From the NCBI GenBank assembly GCA_030372865.1, contig JAUCQE010000414.1, positions 1 through 33,467 of the forward strand: a stretch of DNA of 33,467 bases, read 5' to 3'. The DNA comes from Pyrinomonadaceae bacterium (lineage in GTDB: Bacteria > Acidobacteriota > Blastocatellia > Pyrinomonadales > Pyrinomonadaceae). The translations under genes were made by a program, and so were the position numbers. Within the stretch, counting starts at the first letter, position 1, and each line of letters begins with the position of its first letter. The notes under the pieces were generated by a model that was not told the origin of the DNA, did no database searches, and was given only the letters and a program-made list of their open reading frames with translations. Shown here in pieces: positions 18,743 through 29,200 of this stretch.

Positions 18743-20215
18743 ATGAATGAATCACGCAGAAAGTTTTTAGCAACAACGGTCGCAGGTTTGTCGATGTCGG
18801 CATTGGCGGCCGAACCCGGATACTTTGGGCTTTTCAATGCACTTGCAAGCTCGAAAGGTGACGGTGGAAATGTCCCGACGGATTATCGTGCGCTGGTCTG
18901 CATCTACCTGAACGGCGGCAACGACGGGAACAATACTCTGATCCCGTTGCACAGCGATGCGAATGTAAGCGGCTATTCACATTGCAGCGCGGCACGCGCC
19001 CCTCAGGGATTGGCGCTTGCGCAGAATTCGCTTCTGCCGATCCAGGTGCCGCGGATCGGCAACCTCGAATATGGCCTTCACCCATCTTTCGGCACGGTCA
19101 CGAATGGAATAAATCCGGGTCTTCACCCGCTGTGGGCTGCCGGCAAGATGGCGATCGTCACGAATGTCGGCACGCTTGTCCAGCCGCTCACGCGTGCCCA
19201 ATACCAGGCGGGAGCACCGCGACCGCTGCAGCTTTTCTCGCACACCGATCAAACGAATCAGCACCAGAACGCCCGCGCGGACGCAATGGTGCTCTCAGGC
19301 TGGGGTGGACGAATTGCCGATAGACTGACGATCACCGCAAATCCCGGAGCACTCGTCCCAACGGGCAGTTCGCTTTCGGGGGCACGTCTCTTTATCGTCG
19401 GGGAGCAAACTCTGCCGCTTTCGCTTATGCCTGCACCGACCCCGCTGAGCAACGTGCTTGCCCTATCCGGCTATAATGGCACACCCGCCGCGAATGCAAG
19501 GCTCGCGGCTCTTTCCGCGGGCCAGCAGCTTGCTGAAGGCAACGACCTGATCGGTGCCTCTAACGAGATACACCGCGAGGCGATCCGGATAAGCCAAAGC
19601 CTCAACAACAGCTCCGAGGTGACGGTACCCTTTCCGAACACCGAGCTCGGAAATCAACTCAAGCAGATCGCCCGCATGATCAAGTCGCGGAACACGCTTG
19701 GCGTCACACGTCAGATCTTCTATTGCACGATCGACGGTTTCGATACGCATTCGGCCCAGTTGCTTGCCCAAACCGGGCTACTCGCGATGGTGAGCCAGGC
19801 GACCCGCGCGTTCTACGACGAGATGACGGCCCAGGGGCTCGCTGATAAGGTCACGCAGTTTACGCTGACCGACTTTAACCGGACGTTCAATCCGGCCTCG
19901 TCCGGTGCGAACGTCGGCTCGGATCACGCCTGGGCGAATCATGCATTTGTCATCGGGGATGCAGTCGTTGCGAGCGACTTCTATGGCAATAACTCGTCAA
20001 ACGGTACGCCCTTCCCGACGCTTGTTCAGAATGGACCGGACGATGCCGACAGCGGTTCGAATGCCCGCGGCCGTTGGATACCGACGACATCGGTCGAGCA
20101 GTATGCTGCGACGCTTGCACGTTGGTTTGGGCTTGATCCGGCGGATGTTGATTACGTATTCCCGAACCTGGCGAATTTTCCGGTCCAGGATCTTGGCTTT
20201 ATGCGGTCGGCGTAA
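18743..20215 (+). CDS. DUF1501 domain-containing protein with Tat-like signal
   Basis: N-terminal SRRKFLATT; LVCIYLNGGNDGNNTLIP, DGFDTHSAQL, GSDHAWANHAFVIGDAV motifs; starts 6 nt after the DUF1800 stop. Confidence 0.9.
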   Translation: MNESRRKFLATTVAGLSMSALAAEPGYFGLFNALASSKGDGGNVPTDYRALVCIYLNGGNDGNNTLIPLHSDANVSGYSHCSAARAPQGLALAQNSLLPIQVPRIGNLEYGLHPSFGTVTNGINPGLHPLWAAGKMAIVTNVGTLVQPLTRAQYQAGAPRPLQLFSHTDQTNQHQNARADAMVLSGWGGRIADRLTITANPGALVPTGSSLSGARLFIVGEQTLPLSLMPAPTPLSNVLALSGYNGTPAANARLAALSAGQQLAEGNDLIGASNEIHREAIRISQSLNNSSEVTVPFPNTELGNQLKQIARMIKSRNTLGVTRQIFYCTIDGFDTHSAQLLAQTGLLAMVSQATRAFYDEMTAQGLADKVTQFTLTDFNRTFNPASSGANVGSDHAWANHAFVIGDAVVASDFYGNNSSNGTPFPTLVQNGPDDADSGSNARGRWIPTTSVEQYAATLARWFGLDPADVDYVFPNLANFPVQDLGFMRSA

Positions 20216-20221
20216 GCGCCG

Positions 20222-21361
20222 TTATTCGGAAGGAATTCCTAGCGTCGGCTTAGGGATCGGATAGCCGGTCACTTCGATATCCTCGCCGTGGCGTGCGATG
20301 GTCACGTCCGTTAATCGCGTCGTGTCTGACAGCTCCAGGGCCCCCATTCCGCCGATCGCGTTCGGTGCCACGCGGCCGCCGATCAGTATCGGCGAAATTA
20401 TGAACGTCACCTTATCGACAAGCCCCGCGTCGATGAACGAGCCCGCGACCTCCGTTCCGCCCTCGACAAGAACGCTTTGAATCTCACGTTCGCGGAGCGT
20501 TGCGAGCACATGCTCAAGATCGCGGCCGCCCATGTCGGACTCGATAACGTCTACCTTTGCATGCCGAAGTGCCAACATCGCCGTATCGTCGCGGCTGTTC
20601 GTGAAAACCAGCGTCGGAATCTCGGCCGCGGTCTTCGCGACCGTCGAATCCGGAGGGGTTCGGAGGCGGTTGTCCAATATCACCCTGACCAATTGCCGGC
20701 GACGCGGCAGCCCGCTTCGGTCGGTCAGTGACGGATCATCGACAAAGACTGTATTTCCCCCGACGAGGATAGCGTCGTGCTCATGCCGGATCTCCTGCAC
20801 ACGCCTACGGCCGGGATCGCCCGATAGAGCGGTCGAGACGCTCCCGTCAAGCGATATCCTACCGTCCAGCGACATTGCGAGTTTCAAATGGACAAAAGGC
20901 CGGTTCTTTTGATGCCAAACAACAAACTTCTCGTTCAGCCGCGACGCATCGCCGGCCAATATTCCGACATCGACCTCTATACCCGCATCGCGAAGCCGCT
21001 GAAAGCCCTTCCCTGAGACCAGCGGGTTCGGGTCCTCGACCGGGCATACGACGCGACGTATTCCGGCCTCGATCAGTGCTTCCGTACATGGCGGCGTCCG
21101 GCCGTGGTGGTCGTGCGGTTCGAGAGAAACATAAGCAGTCCCGCCGCGTGCTTTCTCACCCGCGATACCCAGTGCGATCACTTCGGCGTGGGTGACCTGT
21201 TCCCCAAGATACGTGCCCTCGCCGACGACCTCGCCCTGGGCCGAAACAATTACGCATCCGACGAGCGGATTCGGAGACACCTGGCCGACGCCGCGGGCGG
21301 CAAGTTCCAATGCCCGTGCGGTCAGCTTAAAGTCCGTGTCTGTGTGAAGGGTGTTATCCAA
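20222..21361 (-). CDS. ribD: Bifunctional riboflavin biosynthesis deaminase/reductase RibD
   Basis: HAEVIALG, YVSLEPHDHHGRTPPCTEALIEAGI zinc deaminase motifs and a RibD_C reductase domain. Confidence 0.95.
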   Translation of the reverse strand: MDNTLHTDTDFKLTARALELAARGVGQVSPNPLVGCVIVSAQGEVVGEGTYLGEQVTHAEVIALGIAGEKARGGTAYVSLEPHDHHGRTPPCTEALIEAGIRRVVCPVEDPNPLVSGKGFQRLRDAGIEVDVGILAGDASRLNEKFVVWHQKNRPFVHLKLAMSLDGRISLDGSVSTALSGDPGRRRVQEIRHEHDAILVGGNTVFVDDPSLTDRSGLPRRRQLVRVILDNRLRTPPDSTVAKTAAEIPTLVFTNSRDDTAMLALRHAKVDVIESDMGGRDLEHVLATLREREIQSVLVEGGTEVAGSFIDAGLVDKVTFIISPILIGGRVAPNAIGGMGALELSDTTRLTDVTIARHGEDIEVTGYPIPKPTLGIPSE

Positions 21362-21378
21362 TCGGTTCTCTTTAGAGA

Positions 21379-22413
21379 TCAGCTGAAAAGGCCGTTGACG
21401 TAGCTCTCCGCGTCAAAGACCATCAGATCGTCGACCTGTTCGCCGATGCCGACGTAGCGGATCGGCAGGTTCAATTCCTTAGCGATAGCAACAGCAATTC
21501 CGCCTTTTGCGGTTCCGTCGAGCTTTGTCAGGACGATGCCTGTGACATTCGCGACCTTTGTGAATTGTCGTGCCTGTTCGAGGCCATTCTGGCCGGTCAC
21601 GGCATCGATCACAAGCAGAGTCTCGTGCGGGGCCTGCGGGACTTCGCGGCCCGCGATACGCTTCATCTTCTCGAGTTCGGCCATCAGGTTCGCTTTATTA
21701 TGAAGCCGGCCGGCGGTGTCCACGATAAGCACGTCCGAGTTTCTCGCCTTTGCAGACTGCAATGCGTCGAAAAGAACCGCGGCCGGGTCGGTTCCCTGCT
21801 TTTGCTGAACGATCGGCACTCCGGCGCGGCCGGCCCATATCTCAAGCTGGTCCGACGCGGCCGCACGGAACGTATCGGCAGCACATATCAAAACGTCATT
21901 GCCCTCGTTCTTGATACGCTGCGAAAGCTTTCCGATGGTCGTAGTCTTGCCCACGCCGTTGACGCCGACGACCATCAGCACGTACGGCTTGATCGCCGCG
22001 TCGACGCTTCGCTCATCCGCGACACCGCGTTCAGTGGAATGCTGCAGGATATCGAGCAGTTCCCGTTTCATTACGGCCCTTAATGCGTCAATATCGCTGA
22101 TCTCCTGCCGCGAAACACCTTTCCTTATCGCCTCGAGCACCTGCATCGTCGTCTGCACGCCGATGTCGGTCGAAATGAGCATTTCCTCAAGCTCATCCAG
22201 CAAAACGTCGTCGATCTGCTTGCGGCCCTCAAAGATCGTGTCGAGACGGTTATTTATCGAATTCCGTGTCTTCTCGATCGCCCGCGTGAACCGAACGCCG
22301 ATCTCCTTTTCGACCGCCTCTTCCTGGGCCTTGAGTTCCTCGATGGATCTATCGAGCCCGAGAACGGAGGTCGAGAACTTGTCTTCCTTATTTCGCCGCC
22401 AAAAAAAAGCCAT
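21379..22413 (-). CDS. ftsY: Signal recognition particle receptor FtsY
   Basis: [48 protein letters not shown] at 22413 ([11 protein letters not shown]) preferred: the longer ORF start (22482) lies inside a terminator hairpin. Confidence 0.95.
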   Translation of the reverse strand: MAFFWRRNKEDKFSTSVLGLDRSIEELKAQEEAVEKEIGVRFTRAIEKTRNSINNRLDTIFEGRKQIDDVLLDELEEMLISTDIGVQTTMQVLEAIRKGVSRQEISDIDALRAVMKRELLDILQHSTERGVADERSVDAAIKPYVLMVVGVNGVGKTTTIGKLSQRIKNEGNDVLICAADTFRAAASDQLEIWAGRAGVPIVQQKQGTDPAAVLFDALQSAKARNSDVLIVDTAGRLHNKANLMAELEKMKRIAGREVPQAPHETLLVIDAVTGQNGLEQARQFTKVANVTGIVLTKLDGTAKGGIAVAIAKELNLPIRYVGIGEQVDDLMVFDAESYVNGLFS

Positions 22414-22458
22414 ATAATTACTGCTTAGTAAAACCAAACGTCCGAAACTCTCGAGTAT

Positions 22459-22491
22459 AAAAAAATATCGCACGCCAAACAACGTGCGATA
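22459..22491 (-). terminator. Rho-independent terminator downstream of the GYF/zinc-domain gene
   Basis: On the minus strand: TATCGCACG-TTGTTTGG-CGTGCGATA (9-bp perfect stem) followed by TTTTTTT. Confidence 0.85.
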
Positions 22492-22519
22492 CTTTCATAT
22501 TGGGCCCGGCAAGCTTGGT

Positions 22520-24181
22520 TTAACGCGGTAACTTCAGCCTATCGGCGGACTTGAACATTGCGTAGCCAAGCACGCACGAAAAGACCGTAAAGAAATAGAA
22601 GCCAACGAACGCGGACACAGCCGTGCTCGGGATATTACCGAACCCCGGAATATTAAAGGGTGAGAATATGAATCCCGCGATCCCGCTGATGATCCCCGAA
22701 GCGATCAATAAAATTAAGCCCATTAAAAGGAGCTTCACGTAATCGAGGCCCATTCGCCGGATGAGGTCCAACGCTACTGTCGGATTTATCGTTGCGGCAA
22801 ACGACTGTGTGTACCCCGCAACCGCGGCAGCCGCCGGGAAAAAGAAGAGTCCCCAAAGAAACGTCAGCACGCCGATAACGAATAACGGTGCGGCCAGCTT
22901 CAGGAACTCGCTTACCATCTGTTCCCTTTCTTTCTGGCGAGTTTCCTCGGTCTTTCCGATCACGGATTCAAGCTGAACCTTTCGGCTTTGCTGGGCCATT
23001 GCCCAAAGCTCTTCTTGCTCCTTCGCGTCCTGATCGATGACCTCGGATTCTCCGCCCGTCGCCGCGGAGTTCATTTCGTCGATCCTTTCGGCGTGTTCGT
23101 TTCCGATGTTACCGATGACCTTTCTCACCTCCGCCGACTGCTCAGCGGTCTCGCGGCCGGCATAGTAATTCGTGCCCGGTATCTTTTCCAAGTCGCTCAT
23201 GATCGCATCGTTCTGCTTCCCGATCGCGCCCATTACCATGTACAAAGCTACCGCCATCGTGAGAAGGAAAGGCCCAAATGACACCAGATATGTGCCAATG
23301 CTTAGAAAGAACGGCTTTAGTACGCTTTCAAGGATCGAAAAATCCTCGAAAGACGGCATGAAATCGCTGTCCAGATTGCCCTGAGCGAACGCGTCGACGG
23401 TGTGCGAAAGTACCGCAAACGTCAGTGCATTAGCCAGAACAAGACAGATCAGCGACGCGGCAGCCATCGCGATCCCGCCCATCAGGGACGCAGATTGTCC
23501 GATCGTCAGCACCGCGAAGATCGCTCCGCCGACGACAAGGCTGAACATGAAATTGAACGGGTGCCGAAATGCATTCCCAAGGTCGCCGAAGCTAAAACCT
23601 TCGGCCGCTGCGTCGGAGCGGAACCTCGCGTTCTGCGCCGCGGCGGCCGCCTCTGCGATCGGTTTGCACAACTGCCCGCATTCAGGGCAGATCCTTACCG
23701 AACCGCCGTAAGAACTCGGGCAGCCTTTACAAAATCTCCCTTCGCAGCCCATGCAGACATAGAACGACGGTGCGTCCTTGTGCACACGGCAAACGTTCGG
23801 GTCGTGCGTCACCGACCCACCTTGGCCAACCGCAGCCGACGCTGCCGGTAATGTGAATGGATTCACGGCTGCCTGTGCGGCCGGTGTCGGCGTGTTTTCG
23901 AACGTCGCCGGAGCAGCGGGCTGCTCAACGGCCGGCGGTTGGTTCACCGTGGTGGTGTTCACCAGCAGCGTATCGATCGTGCCGTTCGCCTTGGCGTTAA
24001 AGAACGGGACAAGCTTCGGGACTCGCTGTGCTTCGATCCAGCGAAGGTTGCCCTTTCGCACCTTGTCCGCAGGCAAAAGCGATCCTTCGGCTATCCATGC
24101 CGGCAGTTCGTTGAATGGCGCGTCGTAGACCGTCCCGCCAACCTCAACTTGCCAGATTTCCGTTTGCTCCAGTTCGTTCAT
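22520..24181 (-). CDS. Membrane protein with N-terminal GYF_2-like domain and B-box-like zinc-binding domain
   Basis: IWQVEVGGTVYDAPFNELPAWIAEGSLLPADKVRKGNLRWI; Cys/His cluster CRVHKDAPSFYVCMGCEGRFCKGCPSSYGGSVRICPECGQLC; several TM segments C-terminally. Confidence 0.7.
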   Translation of the reverse strand: MNELEQTEIWQVEVGGTVYDAPFNELPAWIAEGSLLPADKVRKGNLRWIEAQRVPKLVPFFNAKANGTIDTLLVNTTTVNQPPAVEQPAAPATFENTPTPAAQAAVNPFTLPAASAAVGQGGSVTHDPNVCRVHKDAPSFYVCMGCEGRFCKGCPSSYGGSVRICPECGQLCKPIAEAAAAAQNARFRSDAAAEGFSFGDLGNAFRHPFNFMFSLVVGGAIFAVLTIGQSASLMGGIAMAAASLICLVLANALTFAVLSHTVDAFAQGNLDSDFMPSFEDFSILESVLKPFFLSIGTYLVSFGPFLLTMAVALYMVMGAIGKQNDAIMSDLEKIPGTNYYAGRETAEQSAEVRKVIGNIGNEHAERIDEMNSAATGGESEVIDQDAKEQEELWAMAQQSRKVQLESVIGKTEETRQKEREQMVSEFLKLAAPLFVIGVLTFLWGLFFFPAAAAVAGYTQSFAATINPTVALDLIRRMGLDYVKLLLMGLILLIASGIISGIAGFIFSPFNIPGFGNIPSTAVSAFVGFYFFTVFSCVLGYAMFKSADRLKLPR

Positions 24182-26039
24182 TGATTGCTTCGGGAGTCGG
24201 GGGTTGGACTGAAGTAGCCTGTGAGGTAGCTTCCTTGGCTCGGGCGTTTACACCGACGTTGACCTGCTTTTCGGTATCAGCGTGCGCCATGAACTGCACG
24301 ACGCCGCGGCCGATCTCGCCGGATTGGCAACCGCGTACAAGTGCTTCGACGACCGCTCCGTCATAACGCGTTCCGACGAACTCGCGGATGCGAGCAAGAG
24401 CGTCGTTCAACTGCATGCCCCGCGAATACGGCCGGTCGATCGTCATCGCGTCAAACGTATCCGCGACCGAAACGATCTTTGCCTGCAGCGGTATCTGATC
24501 ACCGGTCAGTCCCTGCGGATATCCCTTTCCGTTCACCATTTCATGGTGCATGTACATTCCGGGCAGAAAATCCTTCATCGCCGGGATCTGAGACATGATC
24601 TTGTAACCCTTTATCGGGTGCGTCTTCATTATCTCGAACTCTTCGTCCGTCAGGGCCGCGGGCTTCTTAAGGATGCTATCGTCGATCGCTATCTTGCCCA
24701 CGTCGTGAAGCAACGCACTGATCCGTAGTGCTTCAAGTTCCTCTTCGTCCATCCGAAGCTGTTTGCCGATAGCAACAGAGATACGGGCAACGCGTTCCGA
24801 ATGGCCGCGGGTGTATTTGTCCTTACCGTCGATCGCGGCCGCCAGAGCCTTCACCGTGCCGACGAATAGCTCGCGATTTTCCTGGGCGGCCTTCGCCAGG
24901 TTCTTGATATGCTCCTCAAGCTTGTCGCTCATCGTGTTGAACGATTCACCGAGCACACCGATCTCTGTAATATTCCTCGTTTCGACGCGTGTTGAGAGGT
25001 CACCGCCGGCGATCCGTTCGGCTGCTGCCGAAAGATTTGCGATCGGCGATGTCAAAAGCCGGGCCGCTATGGTACCGACGATCAACGCAAGCAGAGCGAA
25101 CGCGAGGCTGATCATCCACGTCTGGGTCCGCATCTCGCCGACGGACGCGAGCGCTTTCGCCTCGTCCTGCATCGTGATGACGCCGAAATTCATCTTGCCC
25201 GCGAACGTGACCGTGGAGTACGCACCGATCATGTTGTACGAATTGTCTTCATACTCGGCCGTAAAAGGCACCAGGCCGGACTGTATCTGCCGGTTCGCAA
25301 GCCGCCATTCGTCGACTATCTTCAGCCCGTTCAGGGCACGCCTTTCCTTTACGAGTGCCTGGTCGGGGTGAAACACCGCGTGGCCGGCTTCGTCCACCAC
25401 AAACACTATCGGGAGGCCCGAGTTCCAAAGGTCGGCGGAACTCGTTGGCTCGCGGCCGATTACGCTTCGCGATATTGACTTCAGCGAAACGATCGCGAGC
25501 ACCGAGCCGATCCGGGCTCCGTTCGCCACGATCGGTGACGCGATCGTCATTACCGACTCGCTCGCGTTGCCGACAAGCTGCGGTTCGCCAACAAACAAGC
25601 CTTGCTCCGGAATCTTCGGCAGCACGCTCGAAACAACCGCGTCTATCTCCTGCCTCGCGATATTTCCGGGGCGATAGAGAGCGAGCGGCTCCATATCGCG
25701 CGGGCTCACATACAGCGCGATGACGTCCGGATTCTCCCTAAGTGTTGCTTCAAGCTTGTGGTCCGTTGCGGGGAGCGAAAAAACTGATGGATTCGACGAA
25801 AGTGCAAAAGCCGTGGCAAGACCCTTGACCAGGTCGCCATTCGCCTGGCCGAACATATCTATCTGGCGGGCTTTTTCCTGCACAAGCTGGATCTGATACC
25901 GATTCTCGACCGCGCGCAATTCGCTGCCGCTGCGTTCTGAAAGCAGCCAGCCCGTCAACACAAGCGGCACCAGCCCGACAAGAAGTAAGGCAAAAATGAC
26001 GAAGTATGCAAGTCTTATCTTTGTGCGTTTTGAGGGCAT
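24144..26039 (-). CDS. Membrane sensor with periplasmic domain, HAMP and HD-GYP phosphodiesterase domain
   Basis: N-terminal TM, second TM near WMISLAFALLALIVGTIAARLL, HAMP, LLHDVGKIAIDD and HHEMVNGKGYPQGL (HD and GYP). Confidence 0.9.
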   Translation of the reverse strand: MPSKRTKIRLAYFVIFALLLVGLVPLVLTGWLLSERSGSELRAVENRYQIQLVQEKARQIDMFGQANGDLVKGLATAFALSSNPSVFSLPATDHKLEATLRENPDVIALYVSPRDMEPLALYRPGNIARQEIDAVVSSVLPKIPEQGLFVGEPQLVGNASESVMTIASPIVANGARIGSVLAIVSLKSISRSVIGREPTSSADLWNSGLPIVFVVDEAGHAVFHPDQALVKERRALNGLKIVDEWRLANRQIQSGLVPFTAEYEDNSYNMIGAYSTVTFAGKMNFGVITMQDEAKALASVGEMRTQTWMISLAFALLALIVGTIAARLLTSPIANLSAAAERIAGGDLSTRVETRNITEIGVLGESFNTMSDKLEEHIKNLAKAAQENRELFVGTVKALAAAIDGKDKYTRGHSERVARISVAIGKQLRMDEEELEALRISALLHDVGKIAIDDSILKKPAALTDEEFEIMKTHPIKGYKIMSQIPAMKDFLPGMYMHHEMVNGKGYPQGLTGDQIPLQAKIVSVADTFDAMTIDRPYSRGMQLNDALARIREFVGTRYDGAVVEALVRGCQSGEIGRGVVQFMAHADTEKQVNVGVNARAKEATSQATSVQPPTPEAINERTGANGNLAS

Positions 26040-26214
26040 CGAGGCAGGCAGCGCGCGTAGCGCCGATAAAAGTTTACGAAATATCTGCCCCGATGGTCAA
26101 CAACTTTTAACGTACGGTAAGATTATTAAACCATTGAACTTATGAAATACCCCAACATTTGCTCCGCGCGATCATGCAACTTCACCCGCAAATGGCACGT
26201 AGAGAGTATTTCGT

Positions 26215-26220
26215 TATAAT
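26215..26220 (+). promoter_or_regulatory. Candidate -10 element (TATAAT) 8 nt before the kinase ATG
   Basis: TTCGTTATAATAAATCCGGATG; no clear SD before ATG 26229. Confidence 0.45.
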
Positions 26221-26228
26221 AAATCCGG

Positions 26229-29200
26229 ATGTTCCCTGAGCGTTGGCGGCAGATCGAAGAGATCTTCCTTGAGGCCGCAGATCTACCAAAAAGCAGGCGT
26301 GATTCGTTCCTCAAAGATAAATGCGGGGCGGACGCAGAGCTGCGCTCAGAGGTCGAAAAGCTCCTTGAAAGCGACGAATCCGCATCGAATTTCATCGAGG
26401 CACCGGTCTGGACGGACAGCCGTTTCCTCAACACTTCGGCTAAAAAGCAGATATCCAATTCCCTTTCGAACGGCACCACAGACTCCGACCGCGACAGCTT
26501 TCTCGGCAAGCGTATCGGCCCGTTCGAGCTCACTAAAGAGATCGGCCGCGGCGGCATGGGTGCGGTTTACCTGGGCGAACGCGTCGATGGCGAGTTCAAT
26601 CAGCGTGTAGCGATAAAGCTCATCAAGCGCGGAATGGACTCGGATTTCATTATTCGCCGGTTTCGGCACGAGCGGCAGATCCTTGCCTCGTTCGAGCATC
26701 CGTTCATCGCGCGTCTACTCGACGGCGGCACTACGGACGACGGAGTTCCGTACTTTGTAATGGAGTACGTCGAGGACGAAACGCTCTACAACTACTGCGA
26801 CTCTCGCAAGCTTGGCATCCGAGAGCGGCTCAAGATATTTCAAAAGGTCTGTTCCGCGATCCAATACGCTCACGACAAACAGATCATTCACCGCGACATA
26901 AAGCCGAGCAACATCCTTATAAACCGGCACGGTTCGCCGAAGCTGCTCGATTTCGGAATCGCGAAGATCCTCGACCCCGACCTCATCCACGAATCCGTCA
27001 ACCCGACGGCGTCAATGCTTCGCATGATGACGCCGGATTACGCAAGCCCGGAACAGGTACAGGGCGGCGAGGTCATGCCGGTCAGCGATATCTATTCGCT
27101 CGGCGTCCTGCTTTACGAGATGCTGACGGGCCATCGCCCTTACAACTTCGCGGGCCGCGCGTTGCATGAGGTCGCAAAGGTCGTATGCGAGGTAATGCCT
27201 GAGCTCCCGAGCCGCGTGCTCGACCGAGACGACCAGCTTTTGCCTAAATATTCCGGCGAGATCTCTCGTGTCTGCACGGACCGCTCCGCGGAACTCTCGG
27301 ACCTGAAGAACGTTCTCGCCGATCAGCTCGACAATATCGTGATGAAAGCGCTCGCAAAGAGCGCGTCGGACCGTTACGCGTCTGCAAAGGAATTCAGCGA
27401 GGACATAACACGTTATCTGAACGGAACGCCCGTCCTCGCTCCGAAGTTCAATACGCGAGCGGCGAAGATCCCCACTCCCATCGCATTGTCTGCACCCGAG
27501 AACAGCAAGGCGATCGCCGTTCTGCCCTTTAAGTTCATAAACCTCGGCCCGCAGTCCGATACCGATGACCGCTTCCTGGGCCTCGGCCTCGCGGACGCCC
27601 TGATCACACGTCTCAGCAAGGTGCGCCGCTTTATCGTCCGGCCGACAAGCTCGATGCTTGCCTTTGGCGACGGCGTCGCTGATCCGATCAGGGCCGGCAA
27701 CGACCTGAAGGTCGACTACATCATCGACGGGAACATCAAAAAGGCTAACGATCGCCTTCGCGTCACGATCCAGCTTTTGAACGTCGCCGACAATGCCGCC
27801 GTTTGGGCGACCTCGATCGACGAAACGCTGACCGACGTCCTGACGCTTGAAGACACGCTCTCGAACAAGGTCATCGAGGTGCTTCTTCCGCAGCTCACCG
27901 GAAGCGAACTCGAAGAGTTTGCGAAACGCGGCACCGAAAGCCCCGAAGCGTTCGAGCACTACCTCCGCGGCCGCTATAACTTCAACAGCTTTACCGAGGA
28001 GGGCCTCGCAAAAGCGTTTGTCTCTTATCACAGCGCCATCGCTGCCGACCCTGAATACGCACTTGCCTATGCCGGTATCGCAGACTATTACAACTGGCTC
28101 GGCATCATCGGCGTTCTTCCGCCGAAGGAGTGTTTCCCTCCGGCGATCGAAGCGGCGAAAAAGGCGATAGAACTCGACCCAAAGCTGTCTGAGGGCCATG
28201 CGAGCCTTGGCTTCTCGCTCCATGCCGGCAATTTCGACTGGTCCGGCGGAGAAAAGCATCTTTTGCGGGCTCTCGAACTGAACCCGAGCAATACGAACGC
28301 CTACGTGTGGTATGGGCTCGTGCTCTTTACCGAGGGTCGTTTCGACGAAGGGCTTCAATACGCAAAACGTGGGATCGAGCTCGACCCGCTCACGCCGTTC
28401 AATCACCACAACGTCGGCTGGGGGCTCTATTTTGCTCGCCGCTATCAGGAAGCGATCGATCAGTACCGCAAGGTGATCGCCGAGTTTCCGACCTACAGTT
28501 TCGGCTATTACGGCATCAGCAAGATCCACCGTATGACGGGCGATACAAAGGCCGCCCTTGACGAGATCGAGACCGCGCACCAGCTGATGGGCCGCAGCGT
28601 TTTCTCGCTCTTGTCGGAAGCAGAATGTTACGCCATTGACGGCCAGACGGAGACCGCTCTTTCCAAACTCGACGCCCTGGTAAAACTCGCCGACGAACGC
28701 TACGTTTCGCCGTACCACATCGCGCTCATCTACTGTAATCTCGCGACGGCCGAGGAAAGGTCGCAGAACCTTTCAAAGGAGAAAATAGCCGATTACATCG
28801 AAAAGGCATTTGAGTACCTAAACGTTGCTATCGAGAACAAGGATGCGTGGGTCAATTGGCTCGGCGTCGAACCCGTCTTCGATGTACTGCGTGACGACGA
28901 GCGGTTTGACGACATGCTTGAACACATCGGTTACCGAATGTTGTTCAAGAATTTTTCCGTAAGCCGTACCGACTTTGGAGCTTCGGCGGCCGCATTGAAG
29001 TCTAACGCTCACGACAAGACGACGCTTGTCATTGAAGAGACTGAGATCACAGAGAGCGGCTTCACCGCCGACACACCAAAGGTAACGTCAAAACGACCGC
29101 TGTATGCAGTGGCGGCGGCCGTTCTTTTGATATCGATCGGAGCGATCGGCTATTTCGTGATACGACCGATGCTAAGCGGGCCGTCCGCGGTACTTCGCCC

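Noticed and set aside
22401-22410. A8 homopolymer at the ftsY start as a programmed frameshift site
   Set aside because: The FtsY frame reads straight through ([11 protein letters not shown]); no alternative product is needed.
26192-26212. Sigma-54 -24 element (TGGCAC) before the first kinase
   Set aside because: No GC-containing -12 element at the correct spacing.
27012-28718. 568-aa minus-strand ORF opposite the first kinase
   Set aside because: Antisense shadow of a clearly recognised kinase/TolB/TPR coding frame; Arg/Val/Asp-rich with no recognisable domain.
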